From an uncultured Adlercreutzia sp. (GTDB lineage: Bacteria > Actinomycetota > Coriobacteriia > Coriobacteriales > Eggerthellaceae): a stretch of 64,000 nucleotides of DNA. The position numbers and the translations under genes were made by a program. Positions 9,391 through 18,122 of the stretch are shown here, piece by piece (the first letter of the stretch is position 1; the number at the start of each line of letters is the position of its first letter). A model generated the notes under the pieces. The model had not been told where the DNA came from and made no database searches. It worked only from the letters and a program-made list of their open reading frames with translations. The DNA lies in contig CAJUSP010000015.1 of assembly GCA_910589165.1 (NCBI GenBank), positions 1 through 64,000 on the forward strand, in the 5' to 3' direction.

Positions 9391-10170
9391 ATGGACGACG
9401 ATAAGAGCTGCGCGCGGGGGTCGCAGGCTATGGAGCTGCGACCAGGCGAAAGACAAGAGCTTGATCAGCTTGAGCGTTGCCGCGATGATTCTTCCGAGCG
9501 GCTTGAGGGTGGTGCGCGCAATGACGAGGCGCCGAGGAAGAAGCCCAATGCCTTCATCGGGTTCTTGAAAGCGCTGCCCCTCAGGGTAAAAGCTGTCTTA
9601 GCTCTCGCTGTCGTCGTGATTGCCGTCCTCGTCTTCGGGGTGGTTCTTCCTCTTGCTTTTGACAATGACGAGACGCAGTACCTGACAGAGTCGACGCTCA
9701 AGGAGGCCGTGAACGTGCAGACTCTCGCCACGGTTGATTACACCTATAAGGGGATAGCTGAGAAAACTGGCAAGATTCTCTGGGCTGACACTGTAGAATA
9801 CCGCGTGAAGTACGAAGCTCATTTTCGGGCCGGCTACGATATGTCCGCGGTTGAGTTCGCGATCGACGAGGGTACGCATACGGTCACTGCAACTTTGCCC
9901 CCTGTGCAGATTGACGAACCTGTGCCAGATGAGAACAAATTTAGCTTTCTGCCAGAGAACGCCACTGCCGACATCAAGGAGGTATTGGCCCTTTGCACGG
10001 AAGATGCGCTGAACGAATTTGATCAAGCGGAAATCCAGCGTGAGGCCTCTCGTAATATGGAGGCCGTCATCGAGGCGTTGACTACGCCGATACTCAAGGA
10101 CGAGTGGACGCTCAAGTTTGCCGAGCAGCCCACCACTGTGGCGGAGGAGGCTCAGGATGAGACGGAGTAA
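9391..10170 (+). CDS. DUF4230 membrane protein
   Basis: From ATG 9391, preceded by a strong GAGGAGG, the protein has 259 residues: a charged cytoplasmic N-terminus, one transmembrane helix (about 68-90), and an external domain matching the DUF4230 pattern (start near YLTESTLKEAVNVQTLATVDY; strand pair AVEFAIDEGTHTVTATLPP). The function of the family is unknown. It overlaps the next gene, a second DUF4230 protein, by 14 bases, so the two are likely made together. Confidence 0.75.
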   Translation: MDDDKSCARGSQAMELRPGERQELDQLERCRDDSSERLEGGARNDEAPRKKPNAFIGFLKALPLRVKAVLALAVVVIAVLVFGVVLPLAFDNDETQYLTESTLKEAVNVQTLATVDYTYKGIAEKTGKILWADTVEYRVKYEAHFRAGYDMSAVEFAIDEGTHTVTATLPPVQIDEPVPDENKFSFLPENATADIKEVLALCTEDALNEFDQAEIQREASRNMEAVIEALTTPILKDEWTLKFAEQPTTVAEEAQDETE

Positions 10171-10735
10171 GATCATCGCCATGGTGGCATCTTGCGCTCT
10201 TGCTGGCGGCATTCTTGTTAGCTGTTCGGCAAACGATGAGCCCACATTCTCTGATTATGAGAGGATTGCGGAGCTCGCCACGTTAGAGTGCACTTATCAC
10301 AATGTTGCGGAAATTTACAATGATGGCACGGATCTCATATTCGGGATCAATGTGGGATACAAGAAAGCTTGGTTCGAGTACGACGGCACGGTAAGCCTCG
10401 GCGTCGATGCATCCAAAGTGAGCATTGCCGGTCCTAACTCTCAGGGTGTTGTCACGATTACGGTGCCCGATGCGCAAGTGTTGGGGTACCCCAGCGCAGA
10501 CGAGGCATCATTCTCGGACGTTTACAGCGACACTGGTTTGTTCACCTCAATCGAGACGGTCGATCAAAGCGAAGCTTTTAAGGCGGCTCAAGCGGAGATG
10601 AAGGAATCCGCCGAGGGTAATACCGTCCTCATGGAGCAGGCCAAGGAGCGCGCTGAGACCTTGCTCGAACAATACGTGCTCAATGTGGGCCGCGCCATAG
10701 GCCAAGAGTACACCGTGGAATTCGCCGACGCATAA
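10157..10735 (+). CDS. DUF4230 lipoprotein
   Basis: A 192-residue protein whose N-terminus (MRRSKIIAMVASC... LVSC) is a lipoprotein signal with the acylated cysteine around residue 22. The mature part resembles DUF4230 (VSIAGPNSQGVVTITVPDAQV). The ATG at 10157 follows GGAGGAGG within the preceding gene. With its neighbour it forms a membrane-anchored plus lipid-anchored pair of related domains on the outside of the cell. Confidence 0.72.
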   Translation: MRRSKIIAMVASCALAGGILVSCSANDEPTFSDYERIAELATLECTYHNVAEIYNDGTDLIFGINVGYKKAWFEYDGTVSLGVDASKVSIAGPNSQGVVTITVPDAQVLGYPSADEASFSDVYSDTGLFTSIETVDQSEAFKAAQAEMKESAEGNTVLMEQAKERAETLLEQYVLNVGRAIGQEYTVEFADA

Positions 10736-10862
10736 TCGGACTGCGGAGGTCAGCACATCGAGGCTTTTGTTCCGCCCTGTTCGTGCCGATCTGCCTGATG
10801 TCTTACAAATAGCGACCCGGCACATATTGCAATGCTACAATCGTTCGGGAAAGGAGGACGCG

Positions 10863-11192
10863 ATGACCCGGGAAATCAATCTTCCAAAAGAATACCTTTC
10901 GCGAATTGTGGCTAGTATCGTTGATGCGGTGCCAACCGAGGCGGTTTATGTGTTCGGATCCTATGCCCGCGGGGAAGAGACTCGAGATAGCGATCTTGAC
11001 CTTTACGTGGTGACACGCGATGACGACGAGAGTCGGTTTACGCGCGCTGGACGCGTGGGGCGCGCCCTTCTTTGGATGGGTATGCCGAAAGACATTCTTC
11101 TCGGCTCTGCGACTCGCTTTGCTGAGAGAAGATCCAATATGGCGGATATTGAATACGTAGTGGCGCGCGAGGGAGTGAAGGTTTATGGCTGA
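10863..11192 (+). CDS. MNT-type nucleotidyltransferase, HEPN partner
   Basis: A 109-residue minimal nucleotidyltransferase. The catalytic motif GSYARG (32-37) followed by SDLDL (43-47) carries the two metal-binding aspartates. Strong AAAGGAGG site before ATG 10863. It overlaps the HEPN gene by eight bases, the classic MNT/HEPN toxin-antitoxin layout in which MNT proteins neutralise HEPN RNases by AMP-ylation. A close paralogue stands at 16598 without a HEPN gene. Confidence 0.9.
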   Translation: MTREINLPKEYLSRIVASIVDAVPTEAVYVFGSYARGEETRDSDLDLYVVTRDDDESRFTRAGRVGRALLWMGMPKDILLGSATRFAERRSNMADIEYVVAREGVKVYG

Positions 11193-11640
11193 GCAGGAGT
11201 ATACCGGCTTTATGTATGCCGCAAGCAAGGATGTTGCTGCGGTTGAGGCTCTTGCGGCGGCTGGGCTGATTGACCACTGCGAAGCAATTTGCTTTCATTG
11301 CCAGCAAGCGGCAGAGAAGATGGTCAAATGTATTTATATGGAGCATGGGAAGGTGCCGCCGAAGACCCACGACGTTGGCGACCTGCTCTCAAACGCTATC
11401 GACGAGGGATGGGTGAAGGCTACTCCCGATGCCATACAGGCTGCCATCGATCTGACTATCTACGCCGTTGCTGCCCGCTATGAAACCACCCCCGATATTT
11501 CAGAGGGCGAAGCTCGCAAGGCTATTCAAGATTGCAACCGCATAGCCGACATGCTCTCTACAAATGATTATGAATTTGTTTGCATTGAGAAGAATCAAGT
11601 GGAGACAAAAGGAGAAGGCGCGGGCACCGAGGAGGAGTGA
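11185..11640 (+). CDS. HEPN-domain protein
   Basis: A 151-residue HEPN protein with the family blocks FHCQQAAEKMVK and THDVGDLL and the later AARYE. I do not see the RX4-6H RNase motif in the usual position, so nuclease activity is doubtful; many MNT-linked HEPN proteins of this Pfam branch lack it. The first start codon lies inside the MNT gene. Partner and probable substrate of the upstream transferase. Confidence 0.85.
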   Translation: MAEQEYTGFMYAASKDVAAVEALAAAGLIDHCEAICFHCQQAAEKMVKCIYMEHGKVPPKTHDVGDLLSNAIDEGWVKATPDAIQAAIDLTIYAVAARYETTPDISEGEARKAIQDCNRIADMLSTNDYEFVCIEKNQVETKGEGAGTEEE

Positions 11641-11732
11641 GATCGCGGCCGCCTCTTGTCGGCGCGTAAGGGTGGCAATACGGGGCCGCCGTTGAGGGGA
11701 TAATATGGTTCGCATTGCGAGAGAGGAAACGC

Positions 11733-12941
11733 ATGGAGCTTGGAAATGTGCTGGTGATTGGCAATTCGGGCGTAGGGAAATCAACGTTAATCAATGCCGT
11801 ATTGGGGGAGAGTGCCGAGAAAAAAGCTCCTGCAAGCATAGGAATGAGCGGCACTACCAAAGAGCTCGAAATATACGAAAGCGCCGAGATTCCATTTAGA
11901 ATTATTGATACCGTCGGGTTTGAGCCGTCGTTTCGCAAGCGAACTGCAGCAATTAATGCTGTCAGAAAGTGGTCAAAGGATAGTGCGAAGAATGAAGCGA
12001 GCGGGAAGAAGATCAATGTAATTTGGTTCTGCGTTGATGGCACTGCCGGTAAGCTTTTCCCTGAGTCAATCAAGAGTCTTTCTCGGGCAACCAAAATGTG
12101 GGAATCAGTTCCCGTAATCGTTGTGATCACGAAATCCTATTCGGTCCCTGAGCGTAAAGAAAACATCCAGCTTGTAAATAGCGCTTTCGCTGCGCAGAAA
12201 AGATATTCCAAAAACCTCAAGGGAGTCATTCCTGTTGTTGCCTCCACTTTCACACTGAACGATACTGCGTTCGCTGCGCCCGAGGGGATTTCGGAGCTGA
12301 TTGATGCAACGAACGAGGTGATGCCCGAGGGGCTCAAGGCGGCGCAGAAAGACGTCTCTACTTTTAAGTTGGCTAGGAAGCGCGCTCTGGCGCAGAGCGT
12401 AGTTGCAGCATCGACTGTTGGAGGAGCAACGGTTGGTGCAATGCCTGTGCCGATTGCGGATGCGGTGATACTCTCCTCCCTCGAGCTTGCGGAGATAAGC
12501 GCTATTGCGAGGATTTACGATATTAAGGACGATGAGGACTCCAAGAGGTTCGTGAACTCGATCGTCGAGGTCGGCACTGTTAGTGTTGCCGCTAAAGCGG
12601 CCATAGGGGCCCTTAAGGCTATACCGGGGGTAAATCTGGCAGCAAGTGCCGTGAACGCTATTATTGCGGCAGCATTCGTTGTTGCGATAGGCGAGGGCTC
12701 GATATACGCATTCGAGAAGATCTATCTTGGCGAAAAAAGCGTTGAGGACATCGATTGGATTAAGAAATTCATGGAGACGAAGCTGTCCGGCGATTTTGTC
12801 GGAAAGGTATCGGAGGTGATCGATGCAGCTTCGAAGAACGGAGTTCCGGCTAATATTGCAGAACTCGTAACAGAGGTCATCACGCCGCTGTTCAATTCTA
12901 AGAACGACTTGGGAAAATCAAGCGGAAATAGTAATCAATAG
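11733..12941 (+). CDS. Membrane-associated GTPase with DUF697-like tail
   Basis: A 402-residue protein. Residues 1-190 form a Ras-like GTPase: P-loop GNSGVGKST (10-18), DTVG (G3) and TKSY (G4-like). The C-terminal half has Ala/Val-rich hydrophobic helices typical of DUF697 (VGAMPVPIADAVILSSLELAEISAIARIY and a second hydrophobic hairpin near residues 290-330), which suggests membrane insertion. The ATG at 11733 has AGAGGA upstream. It follows the HEPN/MNT pair by about 90 bases. The cellular role is unknown. Confidence 0.8.
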   Translation: MELGNVLVIGNSGVGKSTLINAVLGESAEKKAPASIGMSGTTKELEIYESAEIPFRIIDTVGFEPSFRKRTAAINAVRKWSKDSAKNEASGKKINVIWFCVDGTAGKLFPESIKSLSRATKMWESVPVIVVITKSYSVPERKENIQLVNSAFAAQKRYSKNLKGVIPVVASTFTLNDTAFAAPEGISELIDATNEVMPEGLKAAQKDVSTFKLARKRALAQSVVAASTVGGATVGAMPVPIADAVILSSLELAEISAIARIYDIKDDEDSKRFVNSIVEVGTVSVAAKAAIGALKAIPGVNLAASAVNAIIAAAFVVAIGEGSIYAFEKIYLGEKSVEDIDWIKKFMETKLSGDFVGKVSEVIDAASKNGVPANIAELVTEVITPLFNSKNDLGKSSGNSNQ

Positions 12942-12964
12942 ATAGATGATCAGGGTATATTACC

Positions 12965-13324
12965 GTGTCTACGATAGCTAATATCATTTGGATTGTTTTT
13001 GGTGGGCTGGTTACGGCGGCGGCTTGGTGTGTGCTGGGGGTGGTGTTTTATATCACTATCTTGGGTATTCCGCTGGGGCGGCAGTGCTTTAAGATGGCGT
13101 CGCTCTCTTTGGCCCCGTTCGGGAGGTCCATCGTGTACGGTGGGGGAGCACCATCGCTTATCGCGAACGTCTTCTGGCTCGTGCTTGCGGGAATCCCCAT
13201 GGCTCTGTCCTACGCGGTGCTCGGCGTGGCCTATTGCATCACGCTCATTGGCGTCCCCGTCGGGATTCAGTGCTTCAAGATGGCCAAGCTCTCGCTGTTG
13301 CCTTTTGGGGCTCAGGTCGTATGA
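12965..13324 (+). CDS. yccF: YccF domain membrane protein
   Basis: A 119-residue inner-membrane protein with two copies of the YccF module: each has a hydrophobic helix pair followed by a G(I/V)P(L/V)G.QCFKMA..SL.PFG motif. Starts at GTG with only a weak ribosome site. YccF proteins are small conserved membrane proteins of unknown biochemical role; here it follows the DUF697 GTPase. Confidence 0.88.
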   Translation: MSTIANIIWIVFGGLVTAAAWCVLGVVFYITILGIPLGRQCFKMASLSLAPFGRSIVYGGGAPSLIANVFWLVLAGIPMALSYAVLGVAYCITLIGVPVGIQCFKMAKLSLLPFGAQVV

Positions 13325-13633
13325 GGACGTGATTACGAGTGGCGTCTGGTAGAAGATGGTTGTCTCGCTGCTAATTGAGATGTTCAGCTCAGTTGGCAGT
13401 CTTCTGAGTTCCACGGATCGTGTGATCGATGTTGGATTGCACTGCACTGGCTCGGTGCTTTCCAGTATGTCTGCGTCTCTCGTTCGAGTCGTTCGCCCAG
13501 CAGATCGAAGACCTCGCTATAAAGTCAGCAATAATTTCCGTTGTATTGACTTATGTGGGATAAGACTTTGAGTTAATCAGGCATAATATGAGTTACCGAA
13601 AACCTTGTTCGCTAGCTTGAGGAAGATGGAGCA
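13325..13633. other. Intergenic stretch, no supported gene
   Basis: About 300 bases. A 71-codon frame is open at 13356-13571 but has no ribosome site and no recognisable composition. A TAATAT -10-like element lies near 13584, shortly before the zinc-ribbon gene, without a convincing -35. Confidence 0.5.
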
Positions 13634-14806
13634 ATGACAGAGCTGGAGATTGACGCAGACGAGGGTATTCTTCTTGAAACAGACGAAGCTATACTCGTTT
13701 CAGATGGGGAAAAACAAATTGAGTGGCTGGTTTTGACCGACAAAAACTTACGAATTGTTACCAAGCATAGAACCGGATTATTTTCATATGAGGATATAAC
13801 GCAAACGATACCATTGAAGAGTGTGAAGGTCGTAAATGGAAGGCCACTCGTTGAGCTAAAGAGCGCGGACGACTATAGCCATTGCATGCAGATACAATCA
13901 GCGCAAGGTCGAGATATCATCTTCTTCGAAGGAGGGTACTCGAAAAAAATAGCGGAAGATTGGATCTCTGAAATACATGGACTACTTGGGGCTGAGTATG
14001 TGCCGCAGCCGACAGTTGCAGATTGCATCTACTCTGGCATTACCGGCGTAGCTGCTGGTTTGAAAAAAGCTGTAGTTAATGCTGCGCAGTCTAGCCAAAA
14101 GCCCAAAAGCGACTCAGGTGGGGTGCAGTTCGCTAGCTCTCCGATGACGCAAGCGACAGCCTCGTCGGCTCCTCATGTTTGCTTCTGCAGGAATTGTGGA
14201 TTTGCGATGCATCCACGCAGCAAATTCTGTCCAGAGTGCGGAGCGTCGAACGCAGTAGGCCAGAATTGCTCTGCTTCGACAGCGTCGTCCTCGCAGCCAG
14301 ATGCTGCGCAACGACGCGTGGAGTACCAGGGTGTAATAAGCAAATGTCCTAACTGCGGGGGTGAGGTCCACCCCTTGGACGCCGTCTGCGATTTCTGTGG
14401 CTACAAGATCTCAGGAAGAGCCGCAAATGCGACAGTCGTCGAGTTCAATCGTCAGCTTATGGCTATCGAAAGCACAAGAAAGCGTCGGATCCTGAAGTCG
14501 CAAACGATCGATGCGACAGATAGGCAGATCATTACCTTAATCAACACTTTTCCGATACCCAATAACGTAGCGGAGCTTACCGAATTCATGTTTATGTCGG
14601 CAAGCAATATAGATGTTCGATATTCCAAGAAGGGGATATTTAGCTCATCGAATTTATCTACTCCAGAAGGTGCCATAAGTAATGCGTGGCTGTCTAAAAT
14701 GGAACAAATTTATAAAAAGGCGTCCGTCGCTTTTGGCGATGATCCTCTGTTTGATCAAATTAGAGATACCTATGAAACAAAAATGCGTGAACTTAAGCGA
14801 TTGTAG
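13634..14806 (+). CDS. Zinc-ribbon protein with PH-like N-terminus
   Basis: A 390-residue protein. The first 110 residues look like a bacterial PH-type beta domain (WLVLTDKNLRIVT..., ending in the helix KKIAEDWISEIH). Two CxxC...CxxC zinc ribbons follow (CRNCGFAMHP..FCPECG and CPNCGG..CDFCG, between about residues 175 and 262), then a helical C-terminus. It is the first gene of the SPFH/GYF cluster. Such zinc-ribbon/PH proteins often accompany SPFH proteins; the precise role is unknown. Confidence 0.75.
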   Translation: MTELEIDADEGILLETDEAILVSDGEKQIEWLVLTDKNLRIVTKHRTGLFSYEDITQTIPLKSVKVVNGRPLVELKSADDYSHCMQIQSAQGRDIIFFEGGYSKKIAEDWISEIHGLLGAEYVPQPTVADCIYSGITGVAAGLKKAVVNAAQSSQKPKSDSGGVQFASSPMTQATASSAPHVCFCRNCGFAMHPRSKFCPECGASNAVGQNCSASTASSSQPDAAQRRVEYQGVISKCPNCGGEVHPLDAVCDFCGYKISGRAANATVVEFNRQLMAIESTRKRRILKSQTIDATDRQIITLINTFPIPNNVAELTEFMFMSASNIDVRYSKKGIFSSSNLSTPEGAISNAWLSKMEQIYKKASVAFGDDPLFDQIRDTYETKMRELKRL

Positions 14807-14832
14807 ATTAATTATATGTATAGGGAGGAATA

Positions 14833-16206
14833 ATGGGCCTCTTAGGTAGGAACACTGGCGGGTTCATGGATGAAATACGCTGCGATGAACAAGATTATCT
14901 TATTTGGCAGTGGCGCCCTAAAGGGGCGGACCTTAATCGCAGTTCTAGGGCAACGGCCATACGCTGGGGTTCCTCGCTGCATGTGAGAGAAGGCTCTGTT
15001 GCGGTCTTTTTCTACCAGCAGGAAGATGGCGTGCTCCAGGAATACATCGAAGGACCTGCTAATGCGATTTTGGAAACATCCAATCTGCCTGTAATCGCGA
15101 GTGTGGTCGGAGCTGCATACGATGGGGGCACCCCATTTCAGGCTGAGATATTCTTCATAAATATGGCCCAGATTGTGCAGGTACAGTTCGGCGTTCCATT
15201 TTTTGATGTATACGATCCGCGCTTTATGGATTTTGGAGTGCCGACGGCCGTGCGAGGGGTTCTCACCTTCAGAATCTCTGATTTTAAAAAGTTCATCCAG
15301 CTGCATCGATTGCAGGAATTCACCCTGGAGCATTTTAAGCGACAGGTAAAGGAAGCGATAATCCGCTACGTGAAGAAAGCTGTGGCTAACATTCCCTTTG
15401 ACTGCAATATCCCTCTTGTTCAAATTGAAAGGCGTATCGACGAGGTTAGCGATGCGGTTTTGGTAGACGTTCGCAGACGTCTGTCGGATGATTTTGGGGT
15501 AGAAGTGTCTGGGTTGGACATATCGTCTATTGAGGTTGACAAATCGAGCGAAGGCTATAAGCAACTCAAAGCTGTGACTCTTGATATACAGACTCAAACG
15601 ACGCAGGCTCAGGCTCAGGTAAGCATTAGAAATCTTGAAGATCAGCAGCGAATTAACGCTCAAAACTTGGAAGAGACGCTTAGGATTCAGCGTGAAGAAA
15701 CGCAGTATGCTCAGCGTAAGCAGACGCAAAGTGCGAATTTCCCCGCGTTCCAACTCGAGACGCAGGCCAATGTCGGTATCGCGGGAGCTGAAGCACTTGG
15801 ACAGATGGGCGCCTCCGCCTCGATGGGAGGCGGAGGTGGCGACGGTATGAATCCTGGGGCTATGATGGCGGGACTCGCCATGGGAGGCGCCATTGGGCAA
15901 AACATGGCAGGCGTGATGGGCGGCATGATGTCGAACGTGCAGAACTCTGCAATTGGACAGACGCCGCCACCAGTGCCAGCGGTTGCATACAATGTGGCCG
16001 TAAACGGTCAAGCCACCGGTCCCTATGATCTTGCGACATTGCGTCAAATGGCTGCGTATGGAGGTTTCGAACGAGATAGCCTTGTTTGGAAAACAGGTAT
16101 GCCTACATGGGAGAAAGCTGGGGCAATTCAGGAGTTGCAAGGTGTGTTCGAGACGGGCTCTCCAAGCGCGCCTGATGGAATGCCTCCAGTACCGCCTGCT
16201 TTGTAG
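14833..16206 (+). CDS. SPFH-domain protein with C-terminal GYF_2 domain
   Basis: A 457-residue YdjI-like SPFH (stomatin/flotillin-type) protein. Residues about 30-250 carry the SPFH core (FFINMAQIVQVQFGVPFFDVYD..., ISSIEVDKSS), followed by a Gln-rich coiled coil (about 255-300), a Met/Gly-rich low-complexity segment (about 325-375) and a GYF_2/DUF4339 domain (NGQATGPYDLATLRQMAAYGG...VWKTGMPTWEKA, 387-435). GGAGG precedes the ATG. Likely a membrane-scaffold protein that binds partners through the GYF module. Confidence 0.85.
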   Translation: MGLLGRNTGGFMDEIRCDEQDYLIWQWRPKGADLNRSSRATAIRWGSSLHVREGSVAVFFYQQEDGVLQEYIEGPANAILETSNLPVIASVVGAAYDGGTPFQAEIFFINMAQIVQVQFGVPFFDVYDPRFMDFGVPTAVRGVLTFRISDFKKFIQLHRLQEFTLEHFKRQVKEAIIRYVKKAVANIPFDCNIPLVQIERRIDEVSDAVLVDVRRRLSDDFGVEVSGLDISSIEVDKSSEGYKQLKAVTLDIQTQTTQAQAQVSIRNLEDQQRINAQNLEETLRIQREETQYAQRKQTQSANFPAFQLETQANVGIAGAEALGQMGASASMGGGGGDGMNPGAMMAGLAMGGAIGQNMAGVMGGMMSNVQNSAIGQTPPPVPAVAYNVAVNGQATGPYDLATLRQMAAYGGFERDSLVWKTGMPTWEKAGAIQELQGVFETGSPSAPDGMPPVPPAL

Positions 16207-16216
16207 AGGAGACGTT

Positions 16217-16588
16217 ATGGATGAGAGCAGTTTCTTTTCACTGGACAAATTGGTTGAGTTTGGAATGGGCGTAGCCGTGGCAACGCAAATGGCGGCATCG
16301 ATGAACTCGTCTCTCGCTTGCATGCCTGTGCCCGGGGTTCAGAATCAGATGCGCGGAGCGAGCGGGTACGCGAAACATGACGCGCCGCAGCTATACTATG
16401 TTGCTGTGGGCGGAGAAGCCCTCGGCCCATTTGCCCCATCGGAACTGAGTGGGCTGATCGAGCGTAAGCAGCTAACGAGTCAGACCTATGTCTGGGCGCC
16501 GGGCATGACGGATTGGGATCTAGCCCAAAACGTGCCGGACATCTTGGAGATTGTCGCACTTACTCCTCCCCCTGTGCCTGGAGCTTGA
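16217..16588 (+). CDS. Small GYF_2-domain protein
   Basis: A 123-residue protein whose C-terminal half is a GYF_2/DUF4339 domain (YYVAVGGEALGPFAPSELSGL...VWAPGMTDWDLA) matching the tail of the preceding SPFH protein. The N-terminus is short and slightly hydrophobic. AGAGGAG before ATG 16217, ten bases after the SPFH stop: same operon. Perhaps an adaptor that shares the binding partner of the SPFH protein. Confidence 0.75.
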   Translation: MDESSFFSLDKLVEFGMGVAVATQMAASMNSSLACMPVPGVQNQMRGASGYAKHDAPQLYYVAVGGEALGPFAPSELSGLIERKQLTSQTYVWAPGMTDWDLAQNVPDILEIVALTPPPVPGA

Positions 16589-16597
16589 AAGGCTTTC

Positions 16598-16927
16598 ATG
16601 GCCAAGAGAATCAATCTCTCGCCGAATCACCTTTCTCACATTGCGTCTAGTATTGTCGATGCTGTGCCAGCAGAGGCGATTTATGTCTTTGGATCGTATG
16701 CTCGGGGCGAGGAGACGGATGCGAGCGATCTCGACCTATACGTGGTTGTGCGGGATGGTTCGGGAGATCGGTTTCAGCTTGCGGGGCAGGTGGGCCGGGC
16801 TCTCCTATGGATGGGGATGCCGAAAGATATCATCGTGGGATCTTCTGCTCGTTTCGAGGAGCGCAAATCTGACCTGGGTTCTATTGAGTATGTGGTAGCT
16901 CACGAGGGCGTGAAGATTTACGGGTGA
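16598..16927 (+). CDS. MNT-type nucleotidyltransferase, no HEPN partner
   Basis: A 109-residue paralogue of the protein at 10863, similar along its whole length, with the same GSYARG and SDLDL catalytic blocks. No HEPN gene follows: the next gene is on the other strand 41 bases away. It lies nine bases after the GYF gene, so it may be co-transcribed with the SPFH cluster. Either it acts on the upstream HEPN protein, or it has lost its partner. Confidence 0.85.
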   Translation: MAKRINLSPNHLSHIASSIVDAVPAEAIYVFGSYARGEETDASDLDLYVVVRDGSGDRFQLAGQVGRALLWMGMPKDIIVGSSARFEERKSDLGSIEYVVAHEGVKIYG

Positions 16928-16967
16928 CGGGCTCCCTGTTGCCTTATTAAATGGTGTAGCGGCAGCC

Positions 16968-17939
16968 CTATGGCTGGCGGGGGTTGGGGGTGCGGGTTAC
17001 TGCCTTTTTGGTGGCGGAGGCTACGGCTCGGCCTTTGGTGCTGGCTATGCCCATGACGGCGGTGGCGCCGCCGAAGTCGAGGCCGGTGATGATCTTCGCC
17101 AGCTGAAGGAAAACCACGAGCACGAGCAGGGGCACCAGGCACGAGGTGACGATCATGACGGCCACGTTGTCGATCATGGTATCCAGCTCGGTGCGCAGGC
17201 TGTCGAGGGCGTTTTGGGCCCCTTGGGTCACGTCTTCGATGCCGGACTGCACCGCATTGGCGATATTGCCCAGAACGCCAGCGTCTTCTTGCGGCTCTTC
17301 CTGCGCGTTGGCTTCCAGCTGCTCGGTGGCCTGCTGGGCGGCTGCCGCCGCTTGGGCCATGGCCTCCTCGTGGGAGGCGTCGACGTTGTCGGTGATCCAG
17401 ACGCTGACGGGCACGACGAGGAACAGCGCCAGCCCGAAGGCCGCCAGCTTGGCGCCGAGCTTCTGCAGGTTGAGCTTCGTCAGCGTGCCGCTGCGGGCGA
17501 ACACGGCGCCGGCCAACAGAAGGCACGCCGCCGGCACGAGGATGCCGAAGGCGAGGCCGCCGAGGGTGGTGAGCAAAAACTTCTCCAGGTAGATAACCGC
17601 GAGGATGACCATGAGGTAGGAGCTGAGGTCCACGAGCTTGTTTGCGATGGGCGTGCCGGCGTCGCCCGGCAGAAGCGAGATGGCGGCCGAGGCGCCCGTG
17701 GTGGTGGCGACCATGCCGAGCACGTTGCCGCTTTTCTCCTCGAGGGTCTGGTAGACGCCGCCGTAGGTTTCCGGGGAGGAGGCGACGCCGATGGCCACGA
17801 GCACGGACACTAGGGCGAGGGCGACGAGGATGCCGGCGATGATGGCCTTCTCCTTGAGCGGCCGCTCGGGCGCGGGCTGCCAGCGGATGATCTCGCGGTC
17901 GTCCTCGACGATGGTGGTGGCAAGCTGCGTCTGGTCCAT
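16968..17939 (-). CDS. Multi-pass membrane protein, unknown
   Basis: From ATG 17939 (AGGAGAGG upstream) the protein has 323 residues with about five hydrophobic helices: one near 30-50, two or three between 100 and 190, and one near 270-295. An acidic Ala/Gln-rich helical loop with coiled-coil character separates the last two (about 205-255). Polar Thr/Arg C-terminus. I do not recognise a family. The gene at 18123 reads the same way upstream. Confidence 0.7.
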   Translation of the reverse strand: MDQTQLATTIVEDDREIIRWQPAPERPLKEKAIIAGILVALALVSVLVAIGVASSPETYGGVYQTLEEKSGNVLGMVATTTGASAAISLLPGDAGTPIANKLVDLSSYLMVILAVIYLEKFLLTTLGGLAFGILVPAACLLLAGAVFARSGTLTKLNLQKLGAKLAAFGLALFLVVPVSVWITDNVDASHEEAMAQAAAAAQQATEQLEANAQEEPQEDAGVLGNIANAVQSGIEDVTQGAQNALDSLRTELDTMIDNVAVMIVTSCLVPLLVLVVFLQLAKIITGLDFGGATAVMGIASTKGRAVASATKKAVTRTPNPRQP

Positions 17940-18122
17940 GGGTCGTCCTCTCCTGCGGCGGGTTTGCTTCGCAGTATAAGAGGCGCGGTGCGGCCGGCGG
18001 CGGCTAGGCGCGGCGTTGTAAGGCAATCGAAATGCGTGGGGGTGCCTGTCGCAGATGGACTCGCTGGAAGCGGCGCGGCTGGGCCCCTCGTTGGCGAGAC
18101 GGAAGGGGAATCGAAGGCCGGG

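Noticed and set aside
13356..13571. 71-codon open frame after yccF
   Set aside because: No ribosome site, Ser/Val-rich low-quality sequence and no neighbour overlap; considered chance.
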